Below, in pieces: positions 51,570 through 63,008 of a DNA stretch of 64,000 bases (positions are counted from its first letter, which is position 1; every line of letters starts with the position of its first letter). Below the pieces are notes generated by a model. It did no database searches. It was not told the DNA's origin and saw nothing but the letters and a program-made list of their open reading frames with translations. Origin of the DNA: Streptomyces iconiensis (GTDB taxonomy: Bacteria > Actinomycetota > Actinomycetes > Streptomycetales > Streptomycetaceae); contig NZ_JANCPR020000009.1 in assembly GCF_028657195.3 (NCBI RefSeq), positions 186,001-250,000 of the forward strand, read 5' to 3'. A program made the position numbers and the translations under genes.

Positions 51570-54500
51570 TCACTGCTCCTCCGGCGACCACCCGATCTGC
51601 ACCATCGGCGTCCCCCGCTTGCGGGAGACGAAGAAGCCTCGGCCGGGCGGCATCGGGCGGGGGCGTACGTTGCCGAGGATGTCGCCCTCGGAGGGGTCAC
51701 CCGAGAGGACGACGCCCTGGGCGCCGAGTTCCTTGATACGGGTCATGAACGTTTCGAACATCGACCGTGAGGCCCCCGCCGAGCTGCGGGCGAGGATGAA
51801 GCGCACGCCCACGTCGCGTGCGAAGGGCAGGTGTTCGGTCAGGACGCCGAGCGGATTGCCGCTGGAGGTGGCGACGAGGTCGTAGTCGTCGACGATGATG
51901 AAGATCTTCGGGCCCGACCACCAACTGCGGTCCCTGAGCTGCTGCGGTGTGACGTCCGGCGCGGGGGCGCGGCGTGCCATGAGGTCGCGGAGCGCGCTCA
52001 TGTGCGTCTCCATGGCGTTGGACATCGGCGCGTACTCAAGCAGGTGCGAGTCGGGGACGACGCTGAGCAGTGAGCGCCGGTAGTCGCCGACGACGATTTT
52101 CGCCTCGTCGCCGCTGTAGCGCTCGGTGATCTGCTTGGTCAGCAGCCGCAGCAGCGCCGTCTTGCCGGCCTCGCTCTCGCCGAAGATGAGGAAGAACGGG
52201 TCGGTCTCGAAGTCGACGAAGACCGGCTCCAGGTTGTTCTCGTCGATGGCGAACGCCAGGCCCCGCTCGGGGAAGTCGCCGCCGGAAGGCAGCTGGGCCG
52301 CCGCCAGCTCGCGCGGCAGGAGCCGTACGGCGGGTGCGGCGGGGCCCTGCCAGTGCTCGGTGACCGTGCGGCACATCGCCGCGGTGGCGTCGGAGATCTC
52401 CTCGTCCGACGAGACGCCGTCCATACGCGGGACACCGCCCATGAAGTGCTGCCTCTGCGGTGTCTGGCCGCGCCCCGGCATGCCGGTGGGCACATTGGCC
52501 GCCACCTTGCGGTCGAACTCGGAGTCCATGGTGTCGCCGAGCCGCAGTTCGAGGCGGTTGCCGAGGAGGTCCTTGAGCGCGGCGCGCACCTCCATGCTGC
52601 GGGAGGCGGTGACGACGAGGTGTACCCCGTAACCGAGGCCGCGCGTCGCGATGTCGTGGACGATGCCGTCCAGGCCCTCGTAGTCGTTACGGAAGTTGCC
52701 CCAGCCGTCGATCACGAGGAAGACGTCGCCCCAGGGCTGGTCGGTGATCTCGCCGCGCGCCCGCCGCCTGCGGTAGGTGGCGATGGAGTCGATGCCGTTG
52801 GCCCGGAAGTACTCCTCGCGCCGGTTGAGGATCCCGTAGACCTCGGCGACCGTACGGCGTACGCGTTCGGGGTCGAGCCGTGAGGCCGTGCCGCCCACAT
52901 GGGGCAGGTCCGCGACGGCGGACATGCCGCCGCCGCCGAAGTCGAGCCCGTAGAACTGGACTTCGTGCGGGGTGTGGGTGAGCGCGAACGACGCGATCAG
53001 GGTGCGTACGAGCGTGGACTTGCCGGACTGCGGGCCACCGACGATCAGCATGTGGCCCGCGGCGCCCGAGAAGTCGCAGTAGAGCGGATCGCGCCGCTGC
53101 TCGAACGGCTTGTCGACGAGCCCGAGCGGCACGACGAGCTGCCCGAGCTTGGGGTAGCCGGGCACGGTCAGCCCGCGGCCCTGCACGGGCGCGAGTCCCG
53201 GCAGCAGTTCGTCCAGCGGCGCCGCGTTGTCCAGCGGGGGCAGCCACACCTGGTGTGCGGGCGTCCCCTGGCCCTCCAGCCGCCGTACGACCACGTCGAG
53301 CACGGTGTCGGCCAGCGCGTCGTCGTCGGCCCCTCCCAGGGGCTGCGCCGGGACGTAGGCGGTGTCCGGGTCGGGCTCCTGCACGGCCACGGGGGCAGCG
53401 GTGAACAGTACGGGCCGCCGGTTGGAGGGGAGCGGCCCCGTGTTCAGCTCCCCGGTGTCGCTGGAGCGGTAGACGCCGGAGACGTACGCGGCCTTGAAGC
53501 GTGTCATCTCGTCGGTGCCGAACTTCAGGTAGCCGGAGCCGGGAACGGACGGCAAGTGGTACGCGTCCGGCACGCCCAGCGCTGCGCGCGACTCGGCGGC
53601 CGAGAACGTCCGCAGCCCCACGCGGTAGGACAGATACGTCTCCAGACCCCGCAGCCTGCCCTCCTCCAGCCGCTGGGAGGCCAGCAGCAGATGCACACCC
53701 AGGGAACGGCCGATACGGCCGATCTGGATGAACATGTCGATGAAGTCGGGCTTGGCGGACAGGAGTTCGCTGAACTCGTCGATGACGAGCACCAGGGAAG
53801 GAATCGGGTCGTAAGCGGCGCCGGCCGCGCGCGCCTTCTCGTAGTCGTGGATGTTCGCGTAGTTGCCCGCGTCGCGCAGCATCTCCTGGCGCCGGTTCAG
53901 CTCGCCGCGGATCGAGTCGCCCATACGGTCGACCAGCGAGAGGTCGTCGGCGAGGTTGGTGATCACGGCGGCCACGTGCGGCATCTGGGACATCCCCGCG
54001 AACGTCGCACCGCCCTTGAAGTCCGCGAGCACGAAGTTGAGCGTCTCCGAGGAGTGCGTGACCGCGAGCCCGAGCACCAGGGTGCGCAGCAGCTCCGACT
54101 TGCCGGAACCGGTGGCGCCCACGCACAGCCCGTGCGGGCCCATGCCGTCCTGTGCGGCCTCCTTGAGGTCCAGCATCACCGGCTGGCCGTCCTCGCCCAC
54201 GCCGATCGGCACCCGCAGCCGCTCCGCCTGCGAACGGGGCCGCCACGTACGGGTGACATCGACCGAGGCGGCGTCACCCAGGTTCAGCAGGTCGGTGAAC
54301 TCCAGCTTCGCCAGCAGGGGTTCGTCGTTGTCACCGCCGGAACCGACCCGCAGCGGCGCGAGCTGCCGCGCCACCGCCTCGGCCGCCTCGTACGAGAGCG
54401 CGTCGGGCACCCCGTCGTAGACCAGGCCCTGCCCCGACTCCAGGCGCAGCGAGCGCGGTGAGACGACCACCGAGAGCCCGCCCCGCGCCACGTCGATGTC

Positions 54501-55544
54501 GCCGGGCACGACCTCCACCACGGTCACGCCCTGAAGGCCCTCGGGCGCTGCCAGCAGGGAGCTGGGCGGCACCGTCGTCCCGTCCAGCACCACCACGACG
54601 TGCGGCAGCTCCAGCAGCGGGTCGGCGCCCGCGTTGAACCGCGGGCGGCCCTCCAGCCGTGCGAGCAGGAGGTCCTCCAGCTCCAGCATGTTCGAGGCGA
54701 TCAGCCGCCGCGTGCCCGCGCCGTCCGCGCTGTCCTTGGCCTGTGCGTGCGGCAGCCACTTCGCCCAGTCCCACGCGTGGTACGAGTCGCGCCCCGCAGC
54801 GATGGCGAGGACCAGGTCGTCGGGGGAGTGCATCGCGGTGAGTGAGCACACCAGGGACCGCGCCGACGCGTAGACCGACTCCGGGTCGCCGCTGACCGTC
54901 ACGTGGTAGAAGGCCCGCAACGAGACCGCCATGGGCAGCCCGTCCAGCGTCGCGTGGGTGTTGAGGAACTGGTGCATGGCGCCGGCCGACAGCGGCTCCA
55001 GCTCGTCGACGGGCGCCGTCTCCGGCGCCACCAGCGGCGTCGCCAGCTGCTGCGCGCCCAGCCCGACCCGTACCTGCCCGAAGTCCTCGTCCGACGCGCG
55101 CCGTTCCCACACCCGGCTGCCCTCGGCGACCAGCGACCACAGCTGGTCGGGAGAGGGGTGCAGATAGAACTGCGCGTCGCGCTGCTTGAGCGCCGTCTTG
55201 CGGACGGTACGGCGGGTCTGCGCGAGGTACTTGAGGTAGTCGCGGCGCGTCTGCGCCAGCTCTCCCTGGGTGCCCCTGCGGAACCGTACGGCCATCGCGA
55301 CGACCATGCCGACCGTCGAGGCCAGCATCACCACGCCCATGATCCGCATCATGGGGTGGGTGTTCATCCCCGGCATGAAGAAGAACATGCTGGACCCGCC
55401 CATGCCGAGCATGGGCAGGATCTGCATCAGCATGCCCTCCTGTTGCCCGCGAGGCAGCTCCGGTGGGGCCTCCATGCGGAGGTCCTCATCGGGCACTTCG
55501 GGAGGCAACGCCCGAGGCGGACGCTTGACGACGATCTGGGTCAC
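51570..55544 (-). CDS. eccC: Type VII secretion ATPase EccC (FtsK/SpoIIIE family)
   Basis: A 1324-residue motor of the ESX system. The N-terminus TQIVVKRPPRALPPEVPDEDLRMEAPPELPRGQQEG is characteristic, followed by two transmembrane helices (about residues 40-85). Three P-loop domains follow: GATGSGKS at about 475 with LVLVIDEFSELL; GGPQSGKS at about 835 with VFLVIDGW; and GESEAGKT at about 1121 with IFIIVDDYD. A single fused EccC (not split Ca/Cb) is usual in Streptomyces. The GTG at 55544 matches the family's start; an ATG at 55577 would add 11 residues and has no ribosome-binding site. It recognises WXG100 substrates by its C-terminal ATPase domain. Confidence 0.95.
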   Translation of the reverse strand: MTQIVVKRPPRALPPEVPDEDLRMEAPPELPRGQQEGMLMQILPMLGMGGSSMFFFMPGMNTHPMMRIMGVVMLASTVGMVVAMAVRFRRGTQGELAQTRRDYLKYLAQTRRTVRKTALKQRDAQFYLHPSPDQLWSLVAEGSRVWERRASDEDFGQVRVGLGAQQLATPLVAPETAPVDELEPLSAGAMHQFLNTHATLDGLPMAVSLRAFYHVTVSGDPESVYASARSLVCSLTAMHSPDDLVLAIAAGRDSYHAWDWAKWLPHAQAKDSADGAGTRRLIASNMLELEDLLLARLEGRPRFNAGADPLLELPHVVVVLDGTTVPPSSLLAAPEGLQGVTVVEVVPGDIDVARGGLSVVVSPRSLRLESGQGLVYDGVPDALSYEAAEAVARQLAPLRVGSGGDNDEPLLAKLEFTDLLNLGDAASVDVTRTWRPRSQAERLRVPIGVGEDGQPVMLDLKEAAQDGMGPHGLCVGATGSGKSELLRTLVLGLAVTHSSETLNFVLADFKGGATFAGMSQMPHVAAVITNLADDLSLVDRMGDSIRGELNRRQEMLRDAGNYANIHDYEKARAAGAAYDPIPSLVLVIDEFSELLSAKPDFIDMFIQIGRIGRSLGVHLLLASQRLEEGRLRGLETYLSYRVGLRTFSAAESRAALGVPDAYHLPSVPGSGYLKFGTDEMTRFKAAYVSGVYRSSDTGELNTGPLPSNRRPVLFTAAPVAVQEPDPDTAYVPAQPLGGADDDALADTVLDVVVRRLEGQGTPAHQVWLPPLDNAAPLDELLPGLAPVQGRGLTVPGYPKLGQLVVPLGLVDKPFEQRRDPLYCDFSGAAGHMLIVGGPQSGKSTLVRTLIASFALTHTPHEVQFYGLDFGGGGMSAVADLPHVGGTASRLDPERVRRTVAEVYGILNRREEYFRANGIDSIATYRRRRARGEITDQPWGDVFLVIDGWGNFRNDYEGLDGIVHDIATRGLGYGVHLVVTASRSMEVRAALKDLLGNRLELRLGDTMDSEFDRKVAANVPTGMPGRGQTPQRQHFMGGVPRMDGVSSDEEISDATAAMCRTVTEHWQGPAAPAVRLLPRELAAAQLPSGGDFPERGLAFAIDENNLEPVFVDFETDPFFLIFGESEAGKTALLRLLTKQITERYSGDEAKIVVGDYRRSLLSVVPDSHLLEYAPMSNAMETHMSALRDLMARRAPAPDVTPQQLRDRSWWSGPKIFIIVDDYDLVATSSGNPLGVLTEHLPFARDVGVRFILARSSAGASRSMFETFMTRIKELGAQGVVLSGDPSEGDILGNVRPRPMPPGRGFFVSRKRGTPMVQIGWSPEEQ

Positions 55545-55907
55545 TCGCGCACCAATTCCCTCGTGCGGAAAGGACATTCGGTGCCGGCGCCCCCGTGGCG
55601 ACGGTCTCCCTCCGCGGCAGGCGATCCTAGTGGCACCGTGCGTTGACGGGGAGCGGTAGGGTGTCGCGCGCTGCTGGCGTGACCACGTCGAGGGCCCGAA
55701 CGGGCCCCGGAGGAGCGGTCACAGAGGCCGGAGCGGGCCGGAAGGCGGTACCGACCCGGGCGGCCCCGGACATACCGACCAGCCCGGACGGAACCGGCCA
55801 GCCAGGGAAGACCCGACCAGCCCGGAAAGACCCGGGCACACAGAGCCGAGCGGGCCGCAGGGCCCGGCAGGCTCCCAGCCCGACAGGCGTTCAAGGGGGA
55901 CACACAG
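55545..55907. other. Divergent promoter region between eccC and eccD
   Basis: 363 bases without a recognised gene. Short related words (GACCAGCCCGGACGGAACCGG, CGACCAGCCCGGAAAGACCCGG) repeat between 55775 and 55835. Both genes should have promoters here, but no clear -10/-35 pair was found. eccD begins with GTG at 55908 after AAGGGGG. Confidence 0.4.
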
Positions 55908-57434
55908 GTGAGTACGACGGCTTCCGCTGCGGCCACCGGACCCGGCAGGGGCCCGGGCACCGGAGGCGCCCCGGGACAGAACGGTCCCTCAGGGGCTGGG
56001 CCCGGGGCCGCCATGGACACCGGCTTCTGCCGCGTGACCATCGTCGCGCCCGACAGCCGGATCGACGTCGCGCTCCCCGAGGACATCCCGGTCGCCGACA
56101 TCTATCCGGAGATCCTCCGCCTCTCCGGCCAGAGCCCGGCCGAGGGCGCACCCGTCGGCTACCACCTGGTGCGCCGCGACGGCACCGTCCTGGACAGCTC
56201 GCGCTCCTTCCTGGCGCAGCGCATCCTCGACGGCGAGGTGCTCAGCCTGCGGCCGTTCGCCGAGTCGCTGCCGCCCGCCGTCTTCGACGACGTGTCCGAC
56301 GCCGTCGCCTCGGCGGTCACCCGCGACCGCAAGCTGTGGGGCGACAGCATGATGCGCGCCGCCGGGCTCATCGGCGGATCCGTACTGCTCGTCCTCATGG
56401 CGGCCGTGCTGTGGTTCTCCGACCCGGCCGCGCACGACATGCACGGCCTCTCCGGAGTGCTCGCCGGCGTCGTCGGCGTCCTGCTGGTCGCGCTCGCCGC
56501 CGTACGCGCCCGCGTCTACGACGACCGGCCCACCACCATCGCGCTCGGTCTCGGCGCCATGCCGCACCTGATGGTCGCCGGCACGGGGCTGCTGCCCCTG
56601 CCCGAGGGGCACGGCATCGGCAGGCTCCAGTTCCTGCTGGGCTGCGTGGCCGTCCTCCTGGCGGCTGCCGTCCTCATCGCGCTGACCCCCAACGGCGACG
56701 GTCCCTTCGTCGCCGCCGCCTTCACGGCCACCGTCGGCACCCTGATCACGTTCATCGCGATCGTCACCGACATCAGCGCTCTGGAGACCGCCTCCATCTG
56801 CGCACCGGTGGCAGTCGGAATCCTCGCCTTCCTGCCGGGCCTCTCCACACGCTTCGCGCGGCTGCCCATCGGGTTCGAGACGACGCGTACGACGATGACG
56901 GACTACGACACCGACCCGGACGCGACCCCCGAGACCCAGGGCCCCATCGATGCCGAGCGCATCGCGGCGCAGGCCCGCAGGGGCCACGAGATGCTGGTCG
57001 GTCTCGTCGGCGGCTGCGCTGCCGTCGTCACCGTCTCCTGCACCGTACTGAGCTTCTCCAGCTCCGGCTGGGGCCAGCTCCTCGTCCTGGCGACCGGCAT
57101 CGCGATGCTGCTGCGCGCCCGCCTCTTCCGCTACACCTCACAGGTGAGCTGCTCGCTCGTGGCGGGCCTGACCGCGCTCGTGCTGCTCGGTGTCGGCCTC
57201 GCGCTCGACTTCCCCGTGGAGGGGAACGCCGTGCGCACGGTCTGGCTCACCGCGTCCTTCGCGCTGGCCGCCATGCTGGTCATCGGGATCGGCCTGACCG
57301 TTCCGAACAAGGGTGTGACACCGTTCTGGGGCCGTTTCCTGGAGATCCTGGAGACCTTCGTCCTGCTCACGCTGGTCCCGCTGTGCCTCGCGGTGATGAA
57401 CGTCTACTCCGCTGCCCGCAGTCTCACCAGTTAG
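55908..57434 (+). CDS. eccD: Type VII secretion integral membrane protein EccD
   Basis: A 508-residue polytopic protein. A Gly/Ala-rich N-terminus is followed by a ubiquitin-like domain ([30 protein letters not shown]...[33 protein letters not shown], about residues 40-120). About eleven transmembrane helices follow, interrupted by a cytoplasmic loop ([31 protein letters not shown]). EccD forms the membrane channel scaffold with EccB, EccC and EccE. It is the last gene of the cluster; rpsO starts 92 bases later. Confidence 0.92.
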   Translation: MSTTASAAATGPGRGPGTGGAPGQNGPSGAGPGAAMDTGFCRVTIVAPDSRIDVALPEDIPVADIYPEILRLSGQSPAEGAPVGYHLVRRDGTVLDSSRSFLAQRILDGEVLSLRPFAESLPPAVFDDVSDAVASAVTRDRKLWGDSMMRAAGLIGGSVLLVLMAAVLWFSDPAAHDMHGLSGVLAGVVGVLLVALAAVRARVYDDRPTTIALGLGAMPHLMVAGTGLLPLPEGHGIGRLQFLLGCVAVLLAAAVLIALTPNGDGPFVAAAFTATVGTLITFIAIVTDISALETASICAPVAVGILAFLPGLSTRFARLPIGFETTRTTMTDYDTDPDATPETQGPIDAERIAAQARRGHEMLVGLVGGCAAVVTVSCTVLSFSSSGWGQLLVLATGIAMLLRARLFRYTSQVSCSLVAGLTALVLLGVGLALDFPVEGNAVRTVWLTASFALAAMLVIGIGLTVPNKGVTPFWGRFLEILETFVLLTLVPLCLAVMNVYSAARSLTS

Positions 57435-57441
57435 CCACTGA

Positions 57442-57447
57442 TACTCT
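57442..57447 (+). promoter_or_regulatory. Candidate -10 element of rpsO
   Basis: TACTCT, just after the eccD stop and about 80 bases before rpsO, fits TANNNT. No good -35 is seen. Confidence 0.3.
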
Positions 57448-57526
57448 GGACCGGCCTCCCGAGTATCGAAGCATCCCTTGTGAAGAAGACCAGGGGCGCT
57501 CGGCGGCCAGAATCCTAGGAGTACGA

Positions 57527-57817
57527 GTGTCGTCTCTCGACGCCGCGACCAAGAAGCAGATCATGACCGAGTTCGCCACCAAGGAGGGTGACACCGGCTC
57601 CCCCGAGGTGCAGGTGGCCCTGCTGTCGCGCCGGATCAGTGACCTGACCGAGCACCTGAAGCTCCACAAGCACGACCACCACTCGCGCCGCGGTCTGCTC
57701 CTGCTGGTCGGCCAGCGCCGTCGCCTGCTCCAGTACCTCGCCAAGAAGGACATCCAGCGCTTCCGTGTGCTGGTCGAGCGCCTCGGCATCCGCCGCGGCG
57801 CGGCGGGCGCCCGCTGA
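57527..57817 (+). CDS. rpsO: 30S ribosomal protein S15
   Basis: A 96-residue primary 16S-binding protein. [70 protein letters not shown] is the complete conserved S15 sequence pattern. The GTG start has TAGGAG six bases upstream. It is followed by the intergenic hairpin and pnp, the arrangement found in most bacteria. Confidence 0.97.
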   Translation: MSSLDAATKKQIMTEFATKEGDTGSPEVQVALLSRRISDLTEHLKLHKHDHHSRRGLLLLVGQRRRLLQYLAKKDIQRFRVLVERLGIRRGAAGAR

Positions 57818-57826
57818 CAGATGCGA

Positions 57827-57861
57827 AAGGGAGCGGTTCCCGGACCGGGGGCCGCTCCCTT
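57827..57861 (+). promoter_or_regulatory. rpsO-pnp intergenic hairpin (probable RNase III site/terminator)
   Basis: AAGGGAGCGG (57827-57836) pairs with CCGCTCCCTT (57852-57861), with inner CCC/GGG pairs. In Streptomyces coelicolor the equivalent rpsO-pnp hairpin is cut by RNase III to control PNPase expression. Partial termination is also likely. Confidence 0.65.
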
Positions 57862-57890
57862 CGACGTATCGAAGTACATCCATGTCTCGC

Positions 57891-57919
57891 GTGACAGTGA
57901 AGCTTTGTAGTCTTGTCAC
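57891..57919 (+). promoter_or_regulatory. Candidate pnp promoter flanked by GTGACA/TGTCAC
   Basis: TAGTCT at 57908-57913 is a TANNNT -10. The inverted repeat GTGACA (57891-57896) and TGTCAC (57914-57919) brackets it with 17 bases between arms, so a dimeric regulator bound there would cover the promoter. The resulting leader would be about 180 bases. A pnp promoter downstream of rpsO is known in S. coelicolor; the operator idea is inference. Confidence 0.4.
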
Positions 57920-58100
57920 GTGAGGACTCACACACTCACAGTACGAGGTTGAGCGTCCCCCGACGCCGGTCCTCGGTAGTGGCCCCCGGACAGAACACAC
58001 CCCGGGAGCTTCGATCGAAGACCGGCCCGCACTGGGAGCGCTCCGCCGAAGACGGTCCCCCGCCACACGGGCGGAGGACGCAGACGAGGAGATTTTCCTG

Positions 58101-60347
58101 GTGGAGAACGAGACCCACTACACCGAAGCCGTGATCGACAACGGCACTTTCGGTACCCGCACCATCCGCTTCGAGGCGGGCCGCCTTGCCCAGCAGGCAG
58201 CAGGCTCCGCCGTGGCGTACCTGGACGACGACACCATGGTGCTGTCGGCCACGACCGCTTCCAAGCACCCCAAGGACCAGCTCGACTTCTTCCCGCTGAC
58301 GGTGGACGTCGAGGAGCGGATGTACGCAGCCGGGAAGATTCCCGGCTCGTTCTTCCGCCGTGAGGGCCGGCCGTCCGAGGACGCGATCCTCACCTGCCGC
58401 CTGATCGACCGCCCGCTGCGCCCGTCCTTCAAGAAGGGCCTGCGCAACGAGATCCAGGTCGTCGAGACGATCATGGCGCTCAACCCCGACCACCTGTACG
58501 ACGTGGTCGCGATCAACGCCGCCTCCTGCTCCACGCAGCTGGCCGGGCTGCCCTTCTCGGGCCCGATCGGTGGCACCCGCGTGGCCCTCATCAAGGGCCA
58601 GTGGGTCGCCTTCCCGACGCACTCCGAGCTGGAGGAAGCCGTCTTCGACATGGTCATCGCCGGCCGTGTCCTGGAGGACGGCGACGTCGCGATCATGATG
58701 GTCGAGGCCGAGGCGACCGAGAAGACCATCGAGCTGGTCAGCGGTGGTGCCGAGGCCCCGACCGAGGAGATCGTCGCGGCCGGCATCGACGCCGCCAAGC
58801 CCTTCATCAAGGTGCTGTGCAAGGCCCAGGCGGACCTGGCGGCGAAGGCCGCCAAGCCCACCGGCGAGTTCCCGATCTTCCTGGACCACCAGGACGACGT
58901 CCTGGAGGCGCTGACCTCCGCCGTCCGTGACGAGCTGGCCCAGGCCCTCACCATCGGCGGCAAGCAGGAGCGCGAGAGCGAGCTGGACCGCGTCAAGGCG
59001 CTGGCCGCCGAGAAGCTGCTGCCGCAGTTCGAGGGGCGCGAGAAGGAGATCTCCGCGGCGTACCGTTCGCTGACCAAGAGCCTGGTCCGTGAGCGCGTCA
59101 TCAAGGAGAAGACCCGTATCGACGGCCGCGGCGTCACGGACATCCGTACGCTCGGTGCCGAGGTCGAGGCCATCCCGCGCGTGCACGGCTCGGCGCTGTT
59201 CGAGCGCGGTGAGACCCAGATCCTGGGCGTCACCACGCTGAACATGCTGCGCATGGAGCAGCAGCTGGACACCCTCTCCCCGGTGACTCGCAAGCGGTAC
59301 ATGCACAACTACAACTTCCCGCCCTACTCCACCGGTGAGACCGGCCGCGTCGGCTCCCCGAAGCGCCGCGAGATCGGCCACGGCGCGCTCGCCGAGCGCG
59401 CACTCGTGCCGGTGCTGCCGACGCGCGAGGAGTTCCCCTACGCGATCCGCCAGGTCTCCGAGGCGCTGGGCTCCAACGGCTCGACGTCCATGGGCTCGGT
59501 CTGCGCCTCGACCATGTCGCTGCTGAACGCCGGTGTGCCGCTCAAGGCCCCCGTCGCCGGTATCGCCATGGGCCTCATCTCCCAGGAGATCGAGGGGGAG
59601 ACGCACTACGTCACCCTGACCGACATCCTCGGTGCCGAGGACGCCTTCGGCGACATGGACTTCAAGGTCGCGGGCACCAAGCAGTTCGTGACGGCGCTCC
59701 AGCTCGACACCAAGCTGGACGGCATCCCCGCCTCGGTCCTGGCCGCGGCGCTGAAGCAGGCCCGTGACGCGCGTCTGCACATCCTCGACGTGATGAACGA
59801 GGCCATCGACGTCCCGGACGAGATGTCCCCGAACGCCCCGCGGATCATCACCGTGAAGATCCCCGTGGACAAGATCGGCGAGGTCATCGGCCCGAAGGGC
59901 AAGATGATCAACCAGATCCAGGAGGACACGGGCGCCGACATCACGATCGAGGACGACGGCACCATCTACATCGGTGCCTCCGACGGTCCGGCAGCCGAGG
60001 CGGCGCGTGCCACGATCAACGGCATCGCCAACCCGACGATGCCCGAGGTCGGCGAGCGTTACCTCGGTACGGTCGTCAAGACCACCACCTTCGGCGCGTT
60101 CGTCTCGCTGCTCCCGGGCAAGGACGGTCTGCTGCACATCTCGCAGATCCGCAAGCTCGCCGGCGGCAAGCGCGTGGAGAACGTCGAGGACGTCCTCGGC
60201 GTCGGCCAGAAGGTCCAGGTCGAGATCGCCGAGATCGACCAGCGCGGCAAGCTCTCCCTCATCCCCGTCATGGACGACGAGGAGTCCGAGAGCGGCTCCG
60301 AGAGCGCCGAGAACGGGTCCGACAGCGAGGACGAGTCCGCCAAGTGA
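58101..60347 (+). CDS. pnp: Polyribonucleotide nucleotidyltransferase (PNPase)
   Basis: A 748-residue 3'-5' phosphorolytic exoribonuclease, which in Streptomyces also polymerises RNA 3' tails. There are two RNase PH domains: the first with [35 protein letters not shown], the second with [21 protein letters not shown] and [28 protein letters not shown] domain ([29 protein letters not shown]) and an S1 domain ([33 protein letters not shown]) follow. The GTG start has GAGGAG upstream. The acidic tail ends at a GTGA overlap with the M16 peptidase gene. Confidence 0.97.
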   Translation: MENETHYTEAVIDNGTFGTRTIRFEAGRLAQQAAGSAVAYLDDDTMVLSATTASKHPKDQLDFFPLTVDVEERMYAAGKIPGSFFRREGRPSEDAILTCRLIDRPLRPSFKKGLRNEIQVVETIMALNPDHLYDVVAINAASCSTQLAGLPFSGPIGGTRVALIKGQWVAFPTHSELEEAVFDMVIAGRVLEDGDVAIMMVEAEATEKTIELVSGGAEAPTEEIVAAGIDAAKPFIKVLCKAQADLAAKAAKPTGEFPIFLDHQDDVLEALTSAVRDELAQALTIGGKQERESELDRVKALAAEKLLPQFEGREKEISAAYRSLTKSLVRERVIKEKTRIDGRGVTDIRTLGAEVEAIPRVHGSALFERGETQILGVTTLNMLRMEQQLDTLSPVTRKRYMHNYNFPPYSTGETGRVGSPKRREIGHGALAERALVPVLPTREEFPYAIRQVSEALGSNGSTSMGSVCASTMSLLNAGVPLKAPVAGIAMGLISQEIEGETHYVTLTDILGAEDAFGDMDFKVAGTKQFVTALQLDTKLDGIPASVLAAALKQARDARLHILDVMNEAIDVPDEMSPNAPRIITVKIPVDKIGEVIGPKGKMINQIQEDTGADITIEDDGTIYIGASDGPAAEAARATINGIANPTMPEVGERYLGTVVKTTTFGAFVSLLPGKDGLLHISQIRKLAGGKRVENVEDVLGVGQKVQVEIAEIDQRGKLSLIPVMDDEESESGSESAENGSDSEDESAK

Positions 60348-61726
60348 CGAGCCCGTCCCGTACGACGGCCCGCCCCACCGCACAGGAGGGGCGGGCCGTC
60401 GCCCGTACCAAGACGCTGCTGAAGGGCGAGGACGGTGCGGGCACCGTCCGCAAGACCGTGCTGCCCGGCGGCCTGCGCATCGTCACCGAGACCCTGCCGA
60501 CCGTGCGCTCCGCCACCTTCGGCATCTGGGCGCACGTCGGCTCCCGCGACGAGACCCCGGCGCTCAACGGCGCCACCCACTACCTCGAACACCTGCTCTT
60601 CAAGGGCACCAAGCGCCGCAGCGCGCTGGAGATCTCCTCGGCGCTGGACGCCGTCGGCGGCGAGATGAACGCCTTCACCGCCAAGGAGTTCACCTGCTAC
60701 TACGCGCGCGTTCTCGACAACGACCTGCCGCTGGCCATCGACGTCGTCTGCGACATGCTCACGGGCTCGGTCATCGACCCCGCCGAGGTCGAGGCCGAAC
60801 GCGGCGTGATCCTCGAAGAGATCGCCATGACGGAGGACGACTCGGGCGACGTCGTGCACGATCTGTTCGCACACGCGATGTTCGGCGACTCCCCGCTCGG
60901 CCGCCCCGTCCTGGGCACCGTCGACACCGTCAACGCGCTCACCCGTGACCGCGTGGCGCGCTTCTACAAGAAGCACTACGACCCGACGCGCCTGGTCGTC
61001 GCCGCCGCGGGGAACGTCGACCACGCGAAGGTGGTGCGGCAGGTACGCGCCGCCTTCGACCGCGCGGGCGCCCTGGCACGGACCGAGGGCGCCGAGCCGG
61101 TCGGCCCCCGCTCGGGCACGCGCACGATCCGGCCGGGTGGCCGCGTCGAAGTACTCGACCGCCCCACCGAGCAGGCACACGTCGTACTGGGCATGCCCGG
61201 TGTCTCCCGCAACGACGAGCGCCGCTGGCCGCTGGCTGTGCTGAGCGCCGCGCTCGGCGGCGGCATGAGTTCCCGCCTCTTCCAGGAGATCCGCGAGAAG
61301 CGCGGGCTCGCCTACAGCACGTACGCGTACACCTCGGGCTTCGCCGACTGCGGGCTCTTCGGCGTCTACGCGGGCTGCCGCCCCAGCCAGGTACCAGATG
61401 TGCTGAAGATCTGCCGCGAGGAGCTCGACCAGGTCGTCAGGTCGGGGCTCACCGACGACGAAGTGCGCCGCGCCATAGGCCAGATGTCGGGTTCGACCGT
61501 GCTCGGCCTGGAGGACACCGGCGCGCTGATGCACAGGATAGGCAAGAGCGAGGTGTGCTGGGGCGAGCAGATGTCCGTCGACGACATGCTCGCCAAGATC
61601 TCCGCCGTCACGCCCGACGACATCCGCGAGGTCGCCCGTGACGTGCTCGACCAGCGTCCCTCGCTGGCGGTCATCGGCTCGCTCAACGACCGCCAGACCT
61701 CACATCTGCACGCGGCCGTCTCCTGA
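60344..61726 (+). CDS. M16-family zinc metallopeptidase
   Basis: A 460-residue pitrilysin-type peptidase. The inverted zinc motif HxxEH is HYLEH in [18 protein letters not shown], and the distal Glu ligand is in [19 protein letters not shown]. The C-terminal inactive half has [29 protein letters not shown], the R/Y pair of the family. The start GTG overlaps the pnp stop by four bases, so it is coupled to pnp, a conserved bacterial arrangement. The substrate is unknown. Confidence 0.92.
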   Translation: MTSPSRTTARPTAQEGRAVARTKTLLKGEDGAGTVRKTVLPGGLRIVTETLPTVRSATFGIWAHVGSRDETPALNGATHYLEHLLFKGTKRRSALEISSALDAVGGEMNAFTAKEFTCYYARVLDNDLPLAIDVVCDMLTGSVIDPAEVEAERGVILEEIAMTEDDSGDVVHDLFAHAMFGDSPLGRPVLGTVDTVNALTRDRVARFYKKHYDPTRLVVAAAGNVDHAKVVRQVRAAFDRAGALARTEGAEPVGPRSGTRTIRPGGRVEVLDRPTEQAHVVLGMPGVSRNDERRWPLAVLSAALGGGMSSRLFQEIREKRGLAYSTYAYTSGFADCGLFGVYAGCRPSQVPDVLKICREELDQVVRSGLTDDEVRRAIGQMSGSTVLGLEDTGALMHRIGKSEVCWGEQMSVDDMLAKISAVTPDDIREVARDVLDQRPSLAVIGSLNDRQTSHLHAAVS

Positions 61727-61760
61727 CGGCACCCCGCTTCTCCCACCCGTCATCAGGTAA

Positions 61761-62525
<765 letters not shown>

Positions 62526-62543
62526 CGAAAGCCTGAGCACCAC

Positions 62544-63008
62544 GTGCGCGCAAAGATCACCTATTTCGTACTCGCCGCCGTCCTGGTCGTCTACTTCGTC
62601 CTGGTCGGCAGCCGCGGCGTCCTGCTCATCCAGCAGGGCACCGCGATCACGGTCGCCTTCGGCATCGCGGTGTTCGTCCTGCCCTTCATCGGCGCCTGGT
62701 TCCTGTGGCACACCACCCAGTTCGCGCGCCGGGCCAACCGCCTGGCGCGCGTGCTGGAAGCCGAGGGCGGACTGCCTCCCGACGAGCTGAAGCGCACTCC
62801 CGCGGGGCGGATCGACAGGGATTCGGCGGATGCCGTCTTCGCGCGGCGCAGGGCCGAGACCGAGGAGGCACCCGACGACTGGCGCTCCTGGTTCCGCCTG
62901 GCCGTGGCCTACCACGACGCGCGCGACACCCCTCGTGCCCGCAAGGCGATGCAGCACGCCATCTCGCTGCACGCTAGCGCCGGGACTCGGCCGCCCAGCT
63001 CTCGATGA
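62544..63008 (+). CDS. Small membrane protein linked to dapB
   Basis: A 154-residue protein with two transmembrane helices (ITYFVLAAVLVVYFVLVG and ITVAFGIAVFVLPFIGAWFLW) and a charged cytoplasmic tail. The tail ends in a TPR-like helix pair (RSWFRLAVAYHDARDTPRARKAMQHAISLH). The GTG start follows dapB closely, so it is probably in the same operon. The last 12 residues overlap the 3' end of the convergent gene by 35 bases. The family is a Streptomyces hypothetical next to dapB; the role is unknown. Confidence 0.7.
   Translation: MRAKITYFVLAAVLVVYFVLVGSRGVLLIQQGTAITVAFGIAVFVLPFIGAWFLWHTTQFARRANRLARVLEAEGGLPPDELKRTPAGRIDRDSADAVFARRRAETEEAPDDWRSWFRLAVAYHDARDTPRARKAMQHAISLHASAGTRPPSSR

Noticed and set aside
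53000..54250. Second EccC-type gene or frameshifted duplicate on the minus strand
   Set aside because: The alternative frame only shadows the continuous 1324-residue EccC, which has all three P-loops in one frame.
57936..60383. 815-codon minus-strand frame across pnp
   Set aside because: Antisense of PNPase with His/Arg/Asp-rich shadow composition and no motifs.
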